From Mycolicibacterium peregrinum (GTDB lineage Bacteria > Actinomycetota > Actinomycetes > Mycobacteriales > Mycobacteriaceae): a stretch of DNA of 64,000 nucleotides. Below are positions 43,914-51,730 of this stretch, piece by piece. The DNA lies in NCBI RefSeq assembly GCF_001665785.1, contig NZ_LZSO01000038.1:121752-185751 (forward strand), in the 5' to 3' direction. The translations under genes were made by a program, and so were the position numbers. Below the pieces are notes generated by a model, which was given only the letters and a program-made list of their open reading frames with translations, made no database searches and was not told the DNA's origin. The number at the start of each line of letters is the position of its first letter. The stretch's first letter is position 1.

Positions 43914-43920
43914 GGCCGAC

Positions 43921-43995
43921 GTGACTATCGGCGTGTGTGCCAGCTATTGGCGCTTTATCGAGGCTCCGGGCGGAGCCGATAAAGCGCAGCACTAA
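43921..43995 (+). CDS. Leader peptide with Tyr-Trp-Arg-Phe, attenuator of DAHP synthase
   Basis: 24 residues, reading (M)TIGVCASYWRFIEAPGGA then DKAQH and TAA. Tyr, Trp and Phe codons (43945-43950, 43954-43956) lie just before and inside the left arm of a strong hairpin, the arrangement of a ribosome-mediated attenuator that senses all three aromatic amino acids. A comparable leader has been reported upstream of a Corynebacterium DAHP synthase. It sits 106 bp upstream of the synthase gene. Confidence 0.8.
   Translation: MTIGVCASYWRFIEAPGGADKAQH
43950..43987 (+). promoter_or_regulatory. Leader hairpin overlapping the aromatic codons
   Basis: GCGCTTTATC (43950-43959) pairs with GATAAAGCGC (43978-43987), and GGCTCC (43962-43967) with GGAGCC (43972-43977). 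The same GGCTCCGGG (43962-43970) can instead pair with CCCGGAGCC at 44007-44015, giving an alternative fold. Confidence 0.8.
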
Positions 43996-44017
43996 GCACG
44001 CATCCACCCGGAGCCCA

Positions 44018-44040
44018 GGCAGTGACCATCGGTCGCTGCC
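44018..44040 (+). terminator. Attenuator terminator-like hairpin
   Basis: GGCAGTGACC (44018-44027) pairs with GGTCGCTGCC (44031-44040; one G-U pair) around ATC, followed by TTTCGTCGTT. It precedes the DAHP synthase start by 61 bp. Confidence 0.65.
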
Positions 44041-44070
44041 TTTCGTCGTTACAGGGCGCCGGAACTCTTG

Positions 44071-44098
44071 CAGGTGCCCACCACCAGGAAGGCACCTG
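44071..44098 (+). promoter_or_regulatory. Hairpin around the DAHP synthase ribosome site
   Basis: CAGGTGCC (44071-44078) and GGCACCTG (44091-44098) are perfect complements. The ribosome site AGGAAGG (44086-44092) lies in the loop and the start of the right arm, 9 bases before the ATG, so folding could lower translation. Confidence 0.55.
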
Positions 44099-44101
44099 AA
44101 A

Positions 44102-45160
44102 ATGAACTTGGCGCAGATCGCCAACGTCCCAGCTACATCGGACCGACGGGTTCGCAGTTTCAGCGCGATTCCCAGCCCGCACGATGTGCTGACCGAATTC
44201 CCGCTGGGGGAGCGCCGCGCGGAGCGGGTGGCCCGCGACCGCGATGAGATCGCCGACATCCTGGCCGGTCGGGACGACCGGCTGCTGGTTGTCGTCGGCC
44301 CGTGTTCGGTGCACGATCCCGCGGCCGCGCTGGAGTACGCCAGCCGCCTGGTGAAGGTGGCCGACGAGCTCAAAGATCAGCTCAAGATCGTCATGCGGGT
44401 GTACTTCGAGAAGCCGCGCACCACGATCGGCTGGAAGGGTCTGATCAACGACCCCGGCATGGACGGCACTTTCGACGTGACCCGCGGCTTGCGCGTCGCT
44501 CGTCAACTCCTGCTCGACATCATCGACATCGGCCTGCCCGTCGGTTGCGAGTTCCTGGAACCGACCAGCCCGCAGTACATTGCCGACGCCGTGGCGTGGG
44601 GTGCCATCGGCGCCAGGACCACCGAGTCGCAGGTACACCGCCAGCTGGCGTCGGGCCTGTCGATGCCGGTCGGGTTCAAGAACGGCACCGACGGAAACAT
44701 CCAGGTCGCGGTCGATGGCGTGAAAGCCGCTGCTGCTCAACATGTCTTCTTCGGGATGGACGATATGGGCCGTGGTGCGCTGGTGAACACCGTGGGCAAC
44801 GAGGACTGCCACGTGATCCTGCGTGGTGGCACCGCGGGACCGAACTACGGCGCCGACGCGGTGACCTCGACCGCGGCCAAGCTGAGCGCCGCCGGGCTGC
44901 CCGGCCGGGTGGTGATTGATTGCAGCCACGCCAATTCCGGCAAGGATCACGTCCGCCAGGCAGTGGTGGCCACCGAGGTCGCTCAGATGGTGCGTGACGG
45001 GCTGCCCGTCAGCGGCGTCATGCTGGAGAGCTTCCTGGTCGCCGGGGCGCAGTCGCCCGAGGCCCGGCCGCTCACCTACGGTCAGTCGGTCACCGACAAG
45101 TGCATGGATTGGGACGCAACCGATCTGGTGCTGCACGAGCTTGCCAGGCGCGAAGGCTAG
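44102..45160 (+). CDS. Class I 3-deoxy-D-arabino-heptulosonate-7-phosphate synthase
   Basis: 352 residues. Condenses phosphoenolpyruvate and erythrose-4-phosphate, the first shikimate step. Class I (E. coli AroFGH-like) motifs: VVVGPCSVHDPAAALEYA, RVYFEKPRTTIGWKGLINDP, GARTTESQVHRQLASG, GFKNGTDG, HVILRGGTAGPNY, VIDCSHANSGKDH. This differs from the type II AroG that mycobacteria use as main enzyme, so it is probably a second isozyme. Overlaps convergent membrane-protein gene by 4 bases. Confidence 0.95.
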   Translation: MNLAQIANVPATSDRRVRSFSAIPSPHDVLTEFPLGERRAERVARDRDEIADILAGRDDRLLVVVGPCSVHDPAAALEYASRLVKVADELKDQLKIVMRVYFEKPRTTIGWKGLINDPGMDGTFDVTRGLRVARQLLLDIIDIGLPVGCEFLEPTSPQYIADAVAWGAIGARTTESQVHRQLASGLSMPVGFKNGTDGNIQVAVDGVKAAAAQHVFFGMDDMGRGALVNTVGNEDCHVILRGGTAGPNYGADAVTSTAAKLSAAGLPGRVVIDCSHANSGKDHVRQAVVATEVAQMVRDGLPVSGVMLESFLVAGAQSPEARPLTYGQSVTDKCMDWDATDLVLHELARREG

Positions 45161-45966
45161 TTGCCGCTGGGCTTGCGATACCGGCCGCCGGGGTCACGGT
45201 CGAACTTGGGCGGTTCGGCCGGGTCGAGTTCGATGAGGACGTCGTCGCCGGTGTCGTGAGGCGCGCTGAAGACCACGACGCGCGATCCGGCCAGCGGAAC
45301 CCGGGAGTGATCGGCGACCATGTTCGCCCTCACCACCCGGCGCCCGGTCGGACCCTCGAACGCGACGGTGACGGTGAACTCAGGATCATCGCCGGTCCAG
45401 CGCGTCAGAAATTCCACGTTGCGCAGCTCGCCTGGTGAACGCACACCGTGCCGGCGCAGGGCCGCCAGTCGCTCTTGCCTGCGACGGGTATGGCGGATGC
45501 CCCGCCAGGCGGCCGCGGTGGCCAGCGCCGCGGCGCCCGAGCACGCCACGCTGACCAGCGCCACGACCCCTCCGGTCCAGCCTCCGATCCACACCGCTGC
45601 GCCCAGCAGGCCGACCGCGACGCCGGCCAGGGCAGGTATGAGGGCCACCCGATTGCCGGTGCTGCGCTGGCCGAACGTGTCACGGGCCTCGTCGGCGACG
45701 ATGGTGGACAGGATGGCGGGAAGAAACGAACCGACGATCGAGGCGATGCCCAACCCGGTCGACGGGTCGCGCGTCTGCATGCTGTGGATCCAGAATGCTG
45801 CGCCGACGGCGACCGGTACCCACAGGATGAAGGTGAGGACGGCGAAGAATCGCAGCGTTTCTGACGGTCGGGAGACGGGCACGGTGATGTGGCCGTGCTT
45901 TTCGACAGTGGAGAAGTGCGGCAGCGTGCTCTCCCAGGCGGAGGACTGTGCGGTGTCACCGCTCAC
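45157..45966 (-). CDS. Membrane protein of unknown function
   Basis: 269 residues. Four membrane helices in two pairs (about 40-85 and 105-150), then an arginine-rich linker (RHTRRRQERLAALRRHGV) and a cytoplasmic beta domain (EFTVTVAFEGPTGRRVVRANMVADHSRVP). GTG at 45964-45966. Unrecognised; similar membrane plus beta-domain proteins occur in mycobacteria. Confidence 0.75.
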   Translation of the reverse strand: MSGDTAQSSAWESTLPHFSTVEKHGHITVPVSRPSETLRFFAVLTFILWVPVAVGAAFWIHSMQTRDPSTGLGIASIVGSFLPAILSTIVADEARDTFGQRSTGNRVALIPALAGVAVGLLGAAVWIGGWTGGVVALVSVACSGAAALATAAAWRGIRHTRRRQERLAALRRHGVRSPGELRNVEFLTRWTGDDPEFTVTVAFEGPTGRRVVRANMVADHSRVPLAGSRVVVFSAPHDTGDDVLIELDPAEPPKFDRDPGGRYRKPSGN

Positions 45967-46083
45967 CTGGTGCTCCCTTCCAGCGGAATCACCAGTATTG
46001 ACATGACCTCCCGAACATCGCGCGCCGTGGACGGAAGATCACGCGGGTTCTCACGAATTACTCACCGCCTCAACATGGATCGG

Positions 46084-47673
46084 TTAGGCATCGTCCTCTG
46101 TCGCGAGCGCGCTGTCCGCCCCCGGCTGCCAGCTACCCGGCATCATCGGGATCGTCGTTCCGTCGCCGAAGGCGTCGTCGGCCAAGGTGGTCAGCCCGGC
46201 GGGTCCGGCGGCCGTCGATTTCACTGCGGTTCCGGTGAATCCGAGGTTTCCGGCACCGCTGTCGGAGGCAGTGGTCGAGACGGGCTGCTCGGGCGGCGGT
46301 GCGGCGACACCGTCGGCCGTCATGAACTCGTAGCGGTAACCGCGGTCCTTGGCCGTCCCGCCACGTCGCTTGCGAGCCTGCGCCCGTCGCTTGTTGATCG
46401 CTGCGGCTGTGGCGGCGGCCGCGGCGGAAGCGCCTACGGAGTCCGAAGCCTTGGCGGTGGCGCTGTACCGCGACGTCGCGCCGTGACCGAATCCGGCGCC
46501 CCCGCCCGGCACGGCATACAGGGAGGTCTCGGTCCCGGCGGGCATGGGGGCGGGAGTTGACGGGGCAGGGGCGGCGGGCGCGGAGGTGGGTGCGGGCGTC
46601 GGTGCTGCGCCCGCCGCGACCGATGCCGGCGCGGCGGAGCCGGGCAGCGCGGCGACTGCGGGCGGCTCGGCGCGGGCGATCTCCTCGGCCGGAGCGTCGA
46701 TCGGAATGTCGTAGGCCTGGGCCAGTCCGACGATCCCGAGTAGTCCGAGCATGGCCGGGGACGCCGCCGCGACCGCAGCGGCGTACAGCGGGGTTCCGAG
46801 TACGGCGAAGACGGCCGTGTACGCGCCGAGGAAGAACACGTTGATGTAGGTGCTGAACAACAAGGACGGATCGGCGATGATCTCGGCGAGGACCTGCGGG
46901 ATCCGCCAGGGCTCGAGAATGAATTCCCTGAGCTGGTCGTACATTCCGTAGAAATGCTCAGACTGCTCGGCCAGCCAGTTCCCGATCGGATCGTTGGCCT
47001 TGATCCACTCGATGAACTCCTCGTACGAACTGATCACATCGCTCAGGCTGAGAGCAGAGCCCGATTCGCCGGCCCGGGCCACGGCGGCAGACTGCATCAT
47101 CGTCGCCGACCCGGAACCCGCTTCCCCGACCCCCGGCGTCAGCAGTACCGGTGCCGCCGTGGACGGCGGCGCGGTCGCCACCGCAACCTCGGTGGATGCC
47201 TGGTAGACCGTCATCGTGGTCGCGGCCTGGATCCACATGCGGACGTAGTCGGCCTCGTTGACCGCGATGGGGACGGTGTTGATCCCGAAGAAGTTGGTGG
47301 CCACCAGCACACCGAGGGTCGTGCGGTTGGCCGCGAGCTCGGCCAGCGTCGGCATCGCTGCCAGGGCGGCGGTGTACGAGGCGGCGGCGGTCTCGATCTG
47401 GGCGGCCACCCGTGCGCTACTCGCGCTCGTGGCGCCCAGCCAGGCCAGGTATGGCAGGTGCGCCGCCGCGTACCGCTCGGCGCTGGGACCTTCCCACGCC
47501 GCGGCCTGCACCGTCCCCATCAGCGTTGTCAATTCGGTTGCAGCCGAGGAGTATTCGGTACTCAGTGAGGTCCATGCCCCCGCCGCTGCCAGCAGTGGCC
47601 CGGCGCCCGGACCACTGCTGAGCAGAGCTGAATGCACCTCGGGCGGCAGCGCCATCCACACCGGGGCGGTCAT
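46084..47673 (-). CDS. PPE family protein, PPW subfamily
   Basis: 529 residues. Pro-Pro-Glu at 10-12 (MALPPEVHSALL), WEG near 58-60 in the helical PPE domain, and a C-terminal region with GFTGT and IPMMPGSW, which are the two motifs of the PPW subfamily. Exported through a type VII system with a PE partner, none of which is encoded beside it. An IdeR-like iron box lies 143 bp upstream. M. tuberculosis PPE37, also IdeR-controlled, is needed for heme-iron use, which together with the neighbouring heme oxygenase suggests a similar role. Confidence 0.9.
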   Translation of the reverse strand: MTAPVWMALPPEVHSALLSSGPGAGPLLAAAGAWTSLSTEYSSAATELTTLMGTVQAAAWEGPSAERYAAAHLPYLAWLGATSASSARVAAQIETAAASYTAALAAMPTLAELAANRTTLGVLVATNFFGINTVPIAVNEADYVRMWIQAATTMTVYQASTEVAVATAPPSTAAPVLLTPGVGEAGSGSATMMQSAAVARAGESGSALSLSDVISSYEEFIEWIKANDPIGNWLAEQSEHFYGMYDQLREFILEPWRIPQVLAEIIADPSLLFSTYINVFFLGAYTAVFAVLGTPLYAAAVAAASPAMLGLLGIVGLAQAYDIPIDAPAEEIARAEPPAVAALPGSAAPASVAAGAAPTPAPTSAPAAPAPSTPAPMPAGTETSLYAVPGGGAGFGHGATSRYSATAKASDSVGASAAAAATAAAINKRRAQARKRRGGTAKDRGYRYEFMTADGVAAPPPEQPVSTTASDSGAGNLGFTGTAVKSTAAGPAGLTTLADDAFGDGTTIPMMPGSWQPGADSALATEDDA

Positions 47674-47815
47674 CGCAGACCGCCCAACGTGGGCGAAGTG
47701 GCGTCGTTTGCCGACGGGGGGACGGGGGTGCAGATAGTCATCGCGTTGTCCGGGATGCAGCGCGTGCCGGCGGCCCGGTTCTCCTCTCGATCGCTTTGCT
47801 CCCCCAGTGGCTAAG

Positions 47816-47834
47816 TATGGTTAGCATAAGCTAA
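47816..47834 (-). promoter_or_regulatory. IdeR-like iron box upstream of the PPE gene
   Basis: Minus strand TTAGCTTATGCTAACCATA agrees at 15 of 19 positions with the iron-box consensus TTAGGTTAGSCTAACCTAA; it is built on a GTTAGC-ATAA-GCTAAC inverted repeat at 47820-47835. It would let iron-loaded IdeR repress the PPE gene. Confidence 0.7.
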
Positions 47835-47900
47835 CTTTTGCCGATTTGGGGTATGAACTTCCTATGTGTCAGCGCAATCGTCAGTTCGTGTGTGCGCGGG

Positions 47901-48554
47901 TCAGCGGCGGTAAGCGGGCAGGTTGGCGGTGAGTTCGTCGAACAGTGCCTGGTTCAGTGCGAAGGCCACCTTGACCTCGTCGACCACGCGGTCGATGTCG
48001 TCCTGGTCGAGGTCGAGGCCATCGAGTCGGGCCCGGTAGGCGTCCTTGTACGGCTTGGCCCGCATCGGGAATTCGTAGAACGACAGCCCGGCGCCGTCTA
48101 GGTCGAAGGACCGGTCGAGCACACGACCGATGGCCTGGCCGCCGGACAGGTCGCCGAGGTAGCGGGTGTAGTGGTGGGCCAGAAGTGCTCCGCCCCAATT
48201 GGATTGGGCGATCCGGGTGCAGTAGGCCTGGGCGGCAGGGGAGTCGACCTCACGTGCTGAGCCCGGGGCCCAATGGTCGAGGTCGGCGTCGATGGTGGCC
48301 AACCGTTCCAGCATCGGGTCATGGAACGCGCCGACGACCGGGTCGGTACGTCGGGATCGGACGGTGTCCTCCAGGGTGCGATAGACCGCGCGCAGTCGCA
48401 GCAGGTAATCGACGTAGCCCTGGCCGTTGACCCGCCCGCTGAGCAACTCCGACATGAACGACGACTGCTCGGCGGCCTCGTGCTCGCTTCGCGAGTCCTC
48501 GCGCATGGCGACGGACAGCGATCGGACGGACTCGGGGGCGACGGCGCTCGGCAT
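47901..48554 (-). CDS. Canonical heme oxygenase (biliverdin-producing type)
   Basis: 217 residues. Opens heme to biliverdin, CO and iron. The proximal histidine is at about 25 (SRSEHEAAEQSSFM) and the distal helix is HHYTRYLGDLSGGQAIGRVL, the HmuO/HO-1 signature. Mycobacteria usually rely on MhuD, so a canonical enzyme is notable. Downstream of a tetR gene with two operator-like palindromes between them, and upstream of the iron-box PPE gene. Confidence 0.95.
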   Translation of the reverse strand: MPSAVAPESVRSLSVAMREDSRSEHEAAEQSSFMSELLSGRVNGQGYVDYLLRLRAVYRTLEDTVRSRRTDPVVGAFHDPMLERLATIDADLDHWAPGSAREVDSPAAQAYCTRIAQSNWGGALLAHHYTRYLGDLSGGQAIGRVLDRSFDLDGAGLSFYEFPMRAKPYKDAYRARLDGLDLDQDDIDRVVDEVKVAFALNQALFDELTANLPAYRR

Positions 48555-48577
48555 ACTCTGGCTCCAGGTGTTTTAAC

Positions 48578-48610
48578 GACAGGTTGTCAACATCATGCCG
48601 ACAATCTGTC
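48578..48610. promoter_or_regulatory. Tandem TetR-type operator upstream of heme oxygenase
   Basis: GACAGGTTGTC (48578-48588) and GACAATCTGTC (48600-48610) each have the form GACA-N3-TGTC; their centres are 22 bp apart, two helical turns, and together they make an imperfect inverted repeat. They lie 24-56 bp upstream of the heme-oxygenase start. Confidence 0.65.
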
Positions 48611-48645
48611 AGGAAACCTAGCACCGGGTCGCGCGCCGTGGGGAC

Positions 48646-49212
48646 CTACGTTTCTGCGGACAGTGCGCGCAGGACAAACTGCTCGATGGCGGCCACCGGA
48701 AGGTGGCGTGGCGCCAGGCACGCGTGGATCAGTGACATGGTGGCGGCCTCGTCGTCGACGACGAACTTCCCGTCGGCCACACCCTGCGCGAGGATCTCGC
48801 GCAGCACATCCTCCACCGCCACCACGTGATCGCGGATGGCCAGCATGGTCTCGTTCGACAGGGCGCCATAGAGCTGCATGCCCATGCCCATGTGGAATTC
48901 CTGCCCGGCTTCGAGCTGGTGCCGGATGTAAACCCCAAGTCGCCCAACGGGATCGTCCACCTCCGACAGGGCGTTGCGCAGCCCGTCGAGGTAGCGGCTC
49001 GTCTCATGGGACGCGAATGCGATCACCACCGACTCCTTGTCCGGAAAGTGGTGATAGATCGCGGTCCGCCCGATGCCGGCCTCGGCCGCGAGCTTGGCCA
49101 TGGTGATCGCATCGAAGCTGTGCTCGGTCATCAGGGCGGCGAATGCTTCGAAGATGCGCTGCTGGATCTGCTCGCGGTGTTCTTCGACCGATGAGGCGCT
49201 GATCCTGGGCAC
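48646..49212 (-). CDS. TetR-family transcriptional regulator
   Basis: 188 residues. N-terminal HTH (ITMAKLAAEAGIGRTAIYHHFPDKESVVIAF) and a helical ligand domain. ATG at 49210-49212. Next gene on the same strand is heme oxygenase; palindromes between them suggest that it regulates it, perhaps with heme or a lipid as ligand. Confidence 0.92.
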   Translation of the reverse strand: MPRISASSVEEHREQIQQRIFEAFAALMTEHSFDAITMAKLAAEAGIGRTAIYHHFPDKESVVIAFASHETSRYLDGLRNALSEVDDPVGRLGVYIRHQLEAGQEFHMGMGMQLYGALSNETMLAIRDHVVAVEDVLREILAQGVADGKFVVDDEAATMSLIHACLAPRHLPVAAIEQFVLRALSAET

Positions 49213-49329
49213 GCTCGAGTCTAACGCCCGCCCTGCCTGCGAATTCTGTTAGTCCAGCCTTAGCCGGCAGGTGGAGAACCCGCTGTCCACTACAGTCTCG
49301 ATACCCAACTGGATGAAGGGCGGTACTTC

Positions 49330-51000
49330 GTGCTGCGAGCCTTGCGGGACTTACCCATCCCGGCGCCGGTGACGTCCGCGGCACGCACCCTGCATCCGGT
49401 CGGATTGTCCGTCGCGCTGCTGTTCTTCGCCTGGTCGATGAGCCCGTCTCTGTTACCGCGGGCGTGGTATCTGCAGGGCGTCGCGACGGGTGTCAGTGTC
49501 GGGATCGGATACGGGCTGGGGTGCGCGACGGCGTGGATCGTGCGGCGTTGCGGAATAAGTCCGCAGTGGTCCGCGCGCACCCGGCGGATCGGGTGGTGGA
49601 CGCTGGCCGGTGGCACCGCCGTGACTGTCCCGACGTTCCTGGTGCTCGGGTCATGGTGGCAGCAGATCGTGCGCGACCTGATCGGCATGCCACGTGCCGA
49701 GCGGTCGTTCTACCTCCTGGTGCTGTTGCTCGCCCTGGTGATCGCACTGGCGCTTGTGGCGATCGGACGTGGATTACGTTGGGCCACCCATCGTTTGACT
49801 GATGTCGGTGGCCGGTTCGTACCCGGTCCGGTCGCCCGGTTGGCTGCCGTGGTGATCGTGGTGACGCTGGTGGTGATGGGGCTCGACGGCGCCCTGCACC
49901 GCGGCCTGCTGAGCCTGGCCGAACGTTCCGCGAAGGCGGCTGACAAGAGCACCGCGGAGGGCGTGACCCAGCCGAGCGCGCCGGAGCGTTCCGGTTCGCC
50001 GGCCTCGGCGCAGGCGTGGGACGCCCTCGGGCGCGAAGGCCGAAGTTTCGTGGCCGGTGGCCCCAGCGCCGAACAGATCTCGAAAGTGACCGGCGTGCCG
50101 GCACGTACGCCGATCCGGGTGTACGCCGGCCGTACCTCGGCCGACAGCGTCGAAGGCATCGCCGGGCAGGTGGTCGCCGAACTGCACCGCACCCACGCCT
50201 TCGAGCGCAAGGTGCTGGCCGTGGTGACCACCACCGGGCGTGGCTGGGTGAACCCGAATGTGGCGGCCGCCCTCGAATACGTCAACGGCGGAGATACCGC
50301 GATCGCGTCGATGCAGTATTCGTTCCTGCCCAGCGCGCTGTCCTTCATCGCCGACCGGGAGACCCCACCGTTGGCGGGGCAGGCATTGTTCGAAGCGGTG
50401 CACCGGGTCTGGGCGGCGCTGTCTGAGGTCAAGCGGCCGAAACTGGTGGTGTTCGGGGAGAGCCTGGGTTCGTTCGGCGGCCAGTCGGCGTTCGTCTCCG
50501 GGGCCGATATCGTCGGCCGCACCGATGGCGCGTTGTTGGTGGGAACGCCCAATTTCGCGCAGCCGTGGGGGAGGCTCACCGCCAACCGGGATCCCGGCTC
50601 GCTGGAACGACTACCGGTGATCGACGGAGGACGGCATATCCGCTTCGCCTCCCGGACCTCCGATGTGAATCTCGCTGGGCCCTGGGAGTATCCGCGCGTG
50701 GTGTTCTGGCAGCACGCCAGCGATCCGATCACATGGTGGTCGTTCGACCTGCTGCTGCACCGGCCGGACTGGTTGCGGGAACCGCTGGGGCCCGACGTGG
50801 ACCCGGGGATGCGCTGGCTACCGTTGGTCACCTTCTGGCAGGTCACGCTGGACATGATCTTCTCCGCCGACGTGCCCTACGGGTATGGGCATGCGTTCGG
50901 ACCGGATGCCGCTGACCTGTGGGTGGACATCCTCGCGCCGAAGGGTTGGGATCCCGCACTGACCCAGCGGATTCAGGACGCGATCGGCCGCTTCGCGTAG
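49330..51000 (+). CDS. Membrane-anchored alpha/beta-hydrolase (DUF/PF10081 type, Rv1069c-like)
   Basis: 556 residues. N-terminal four-helix membrane domain (about 22-195), then an extracytoplasmic or cytoplasmic hydrolase domain with nucleophile GESLGSFGGQ near 378 and WQHASDPITWW supplying histidine. C-terminus WDPALTQRIQDAIGRF. Start GTG at 49330. Family common in actinobacteria; substrate unknown. Confidence 0.83.
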   Translation: MLRALRDLPIPAPVTSAARTLHPVGLSVALLFFAWSMSPSLLPRAWYLQGVATGVSVGIGYGLGCATAWIVRRCGISPQWSARTRRIGWWTLAGGTAVTVPTFLVLGSWWQQIVRDLIGMPRAERSFYLLVLLLALVIALALVAIGRGLRWATHRLTDVGGRFVPGPVARLAAVVIVVTLVVMGLDGALHRGLLSLAERSAKAADKSTAEGVTQPSAPERSGSPASAQAWDALGREGRSFVAGGPSAEQISKVTGVPARTPIRVYAGRTSADSVEGIAGQVVAELHRTHAFERKVLAVVTTTGRGWVNPNVAAALEYVNGGDTAIASMQYSFLPSALSFIADRETPPLAGQALFEAVHRVWAALSEVKRPKLVVFGESLGSFGGQSAFVSGADIVGRTDGALLVGTPNFAQPWGRLTANRDPGSLERLPVIDGGRHIRFASRTSDVNLAGPWEYPRVVFWQHASDPITWWSFDLLLHRPDWLREPLGPDVDPGMRWLPLVTFWQVTLDMIFSADVPYGYGHAFGPDAADLWVDILAPKGWDPALTQRIQDAIGRFA

Positions 51001-51011
51001 TCTGCGCGTTT

Positions 51012-51332
51012 GTGGGAGGACTGTTCGGGTGGGTCGTCGGTGTGGTGTTCTTGTTCTGGCCGATCTTGCTCGCGATCGGTGCCGTGGCGTGGCGCAACGA
51101 AGTGCTCGCCAAGCGAATTCGTGTGAACCAGGCTCAGCTCGGGATCCTGATCGGACAGGCGATGGAGGAAGCGGCCCGCGGTCGCGAGCTGGGCGCGGAG
51201 AAGTCGTTCGTCGCGTGGCGCGTCGCCTGGGCCGAAGACGGTGTCATGCGAGTGGAGAACACGGGGCGTGACAAGGCTCGCTCGGTCACGGCCAAGGCGT
51301 CGAACTCCTCGGGGTCGGCCGAAAAACTGTGA
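51012..51332 (+). CDS. Small membrane protein, probably the N-terminal part of a split gene
   Basis: 106 residues. A single helix (VGGLFGWVVGVVFLFWPILLAIGAV) and a cytoplasmic tail with the start of an Ig-like beta domain (WAEDGVMRVENTGRDKARSVTAKAS). The frame stops at TGA 51330-51332 right after an A5 run. The next 44 codons in another frame continue the same domain. Confidence 0.6.
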   Translation: MGGLFGWVVGVVFLFWPILLAIGAVAWRNEVLAKRIRVNQAQLGILIGQAMEEAARGRELGAEKSFVAWRVAWAEDGVMRVENTGRDKARSVTAKASNSSGSAEKL

Positions 51333-51463
51333 GTTCGGTGGATCCGGGTGACTCCGTCAGCCTGGGTGTTGTGCTGGCAGCCGCGGGGGACACCGAGGTC
51401 GAGGTCACCTGGCGCACAGAACTGGGCCGCTGGACAACCGAACGGTACGCGGTAAAGCGCTGA
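51329..51463 (+). CDS. Short frame completing the preceding membrane protein's domain
   Basis: 44 residues, starting GTG within the preceding stop (GTGA): (M)SSVDPGDSVSLGVVLAAAGDT then VEVTWRTELGRWTTERYAV. Reads as the missing C-terminal half of a beta-sandwich domain. One extra A in the run at 51322-51326 would fuse both frames. It may be a natural frameshift or a separate coupled small gene. Confidence 0.5.
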   Translation: MSSVDPGDSVSLGVVLAAAGDTEVEVTWRTELGRWTTERYAVKR

Positions 51464-51475
51464 TCGCACCTTCTG

Positions 51476-51548
51476 AGCGGATGACGGGATTCGAACCCGC
51501 GACCCTCACCTTGGCAAGGTGATGCGCTACCAACTGCGCTACATCCGC
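51476..51548 (-). tRNA. tRNA-Gly (anticodon GCC)
   Basis: 73 nt on the minus strand. Acceptor arms GCGGATG/CATCCGC with discriminator T, D-arm GCGCAGTTGGTAGCGC, anticodon loop CTTGCCAAG, and T-loop GGGTTCGAATCCC. CCA is not encoded. Confidence 0.97.
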
Positions 51549-51625
51549 GCGCCACGAGCGAGATCATCGCCCGTCGCGAAGCCGAACAGTAGCCCACCGA
51601 CGCACGCAGACACAAATCACCCGGT

Positions 51626-51654
51626 TTGACTTGCATTGCGGGGCAACATAAACA
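51626..51654 (+). promoter_or_regulatory. Candidate promoter of the pseudokinase gene
   Basis: TTGACT (51626-51631) and TAAACA (51649-51654) with a 17-base spacer, about 77 bp before the gene start. Confidence 0.4.
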
Positions 51655-51730
51655 GTTTGCGCCCCGTGAAACGGCACCGTGTTCCGGATGCCGGCGACAG
51701 ACGTCATAGTGCAGTTCGTAGGATTCCTGG

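Noticed and set aside
51476..51548. tRNA-Gly as the attachment site of the island
   Set aside because: The tRNA 3' end points left, away from the island; a core-like gene lies between; no repeated tRNA end was noticed to the right.
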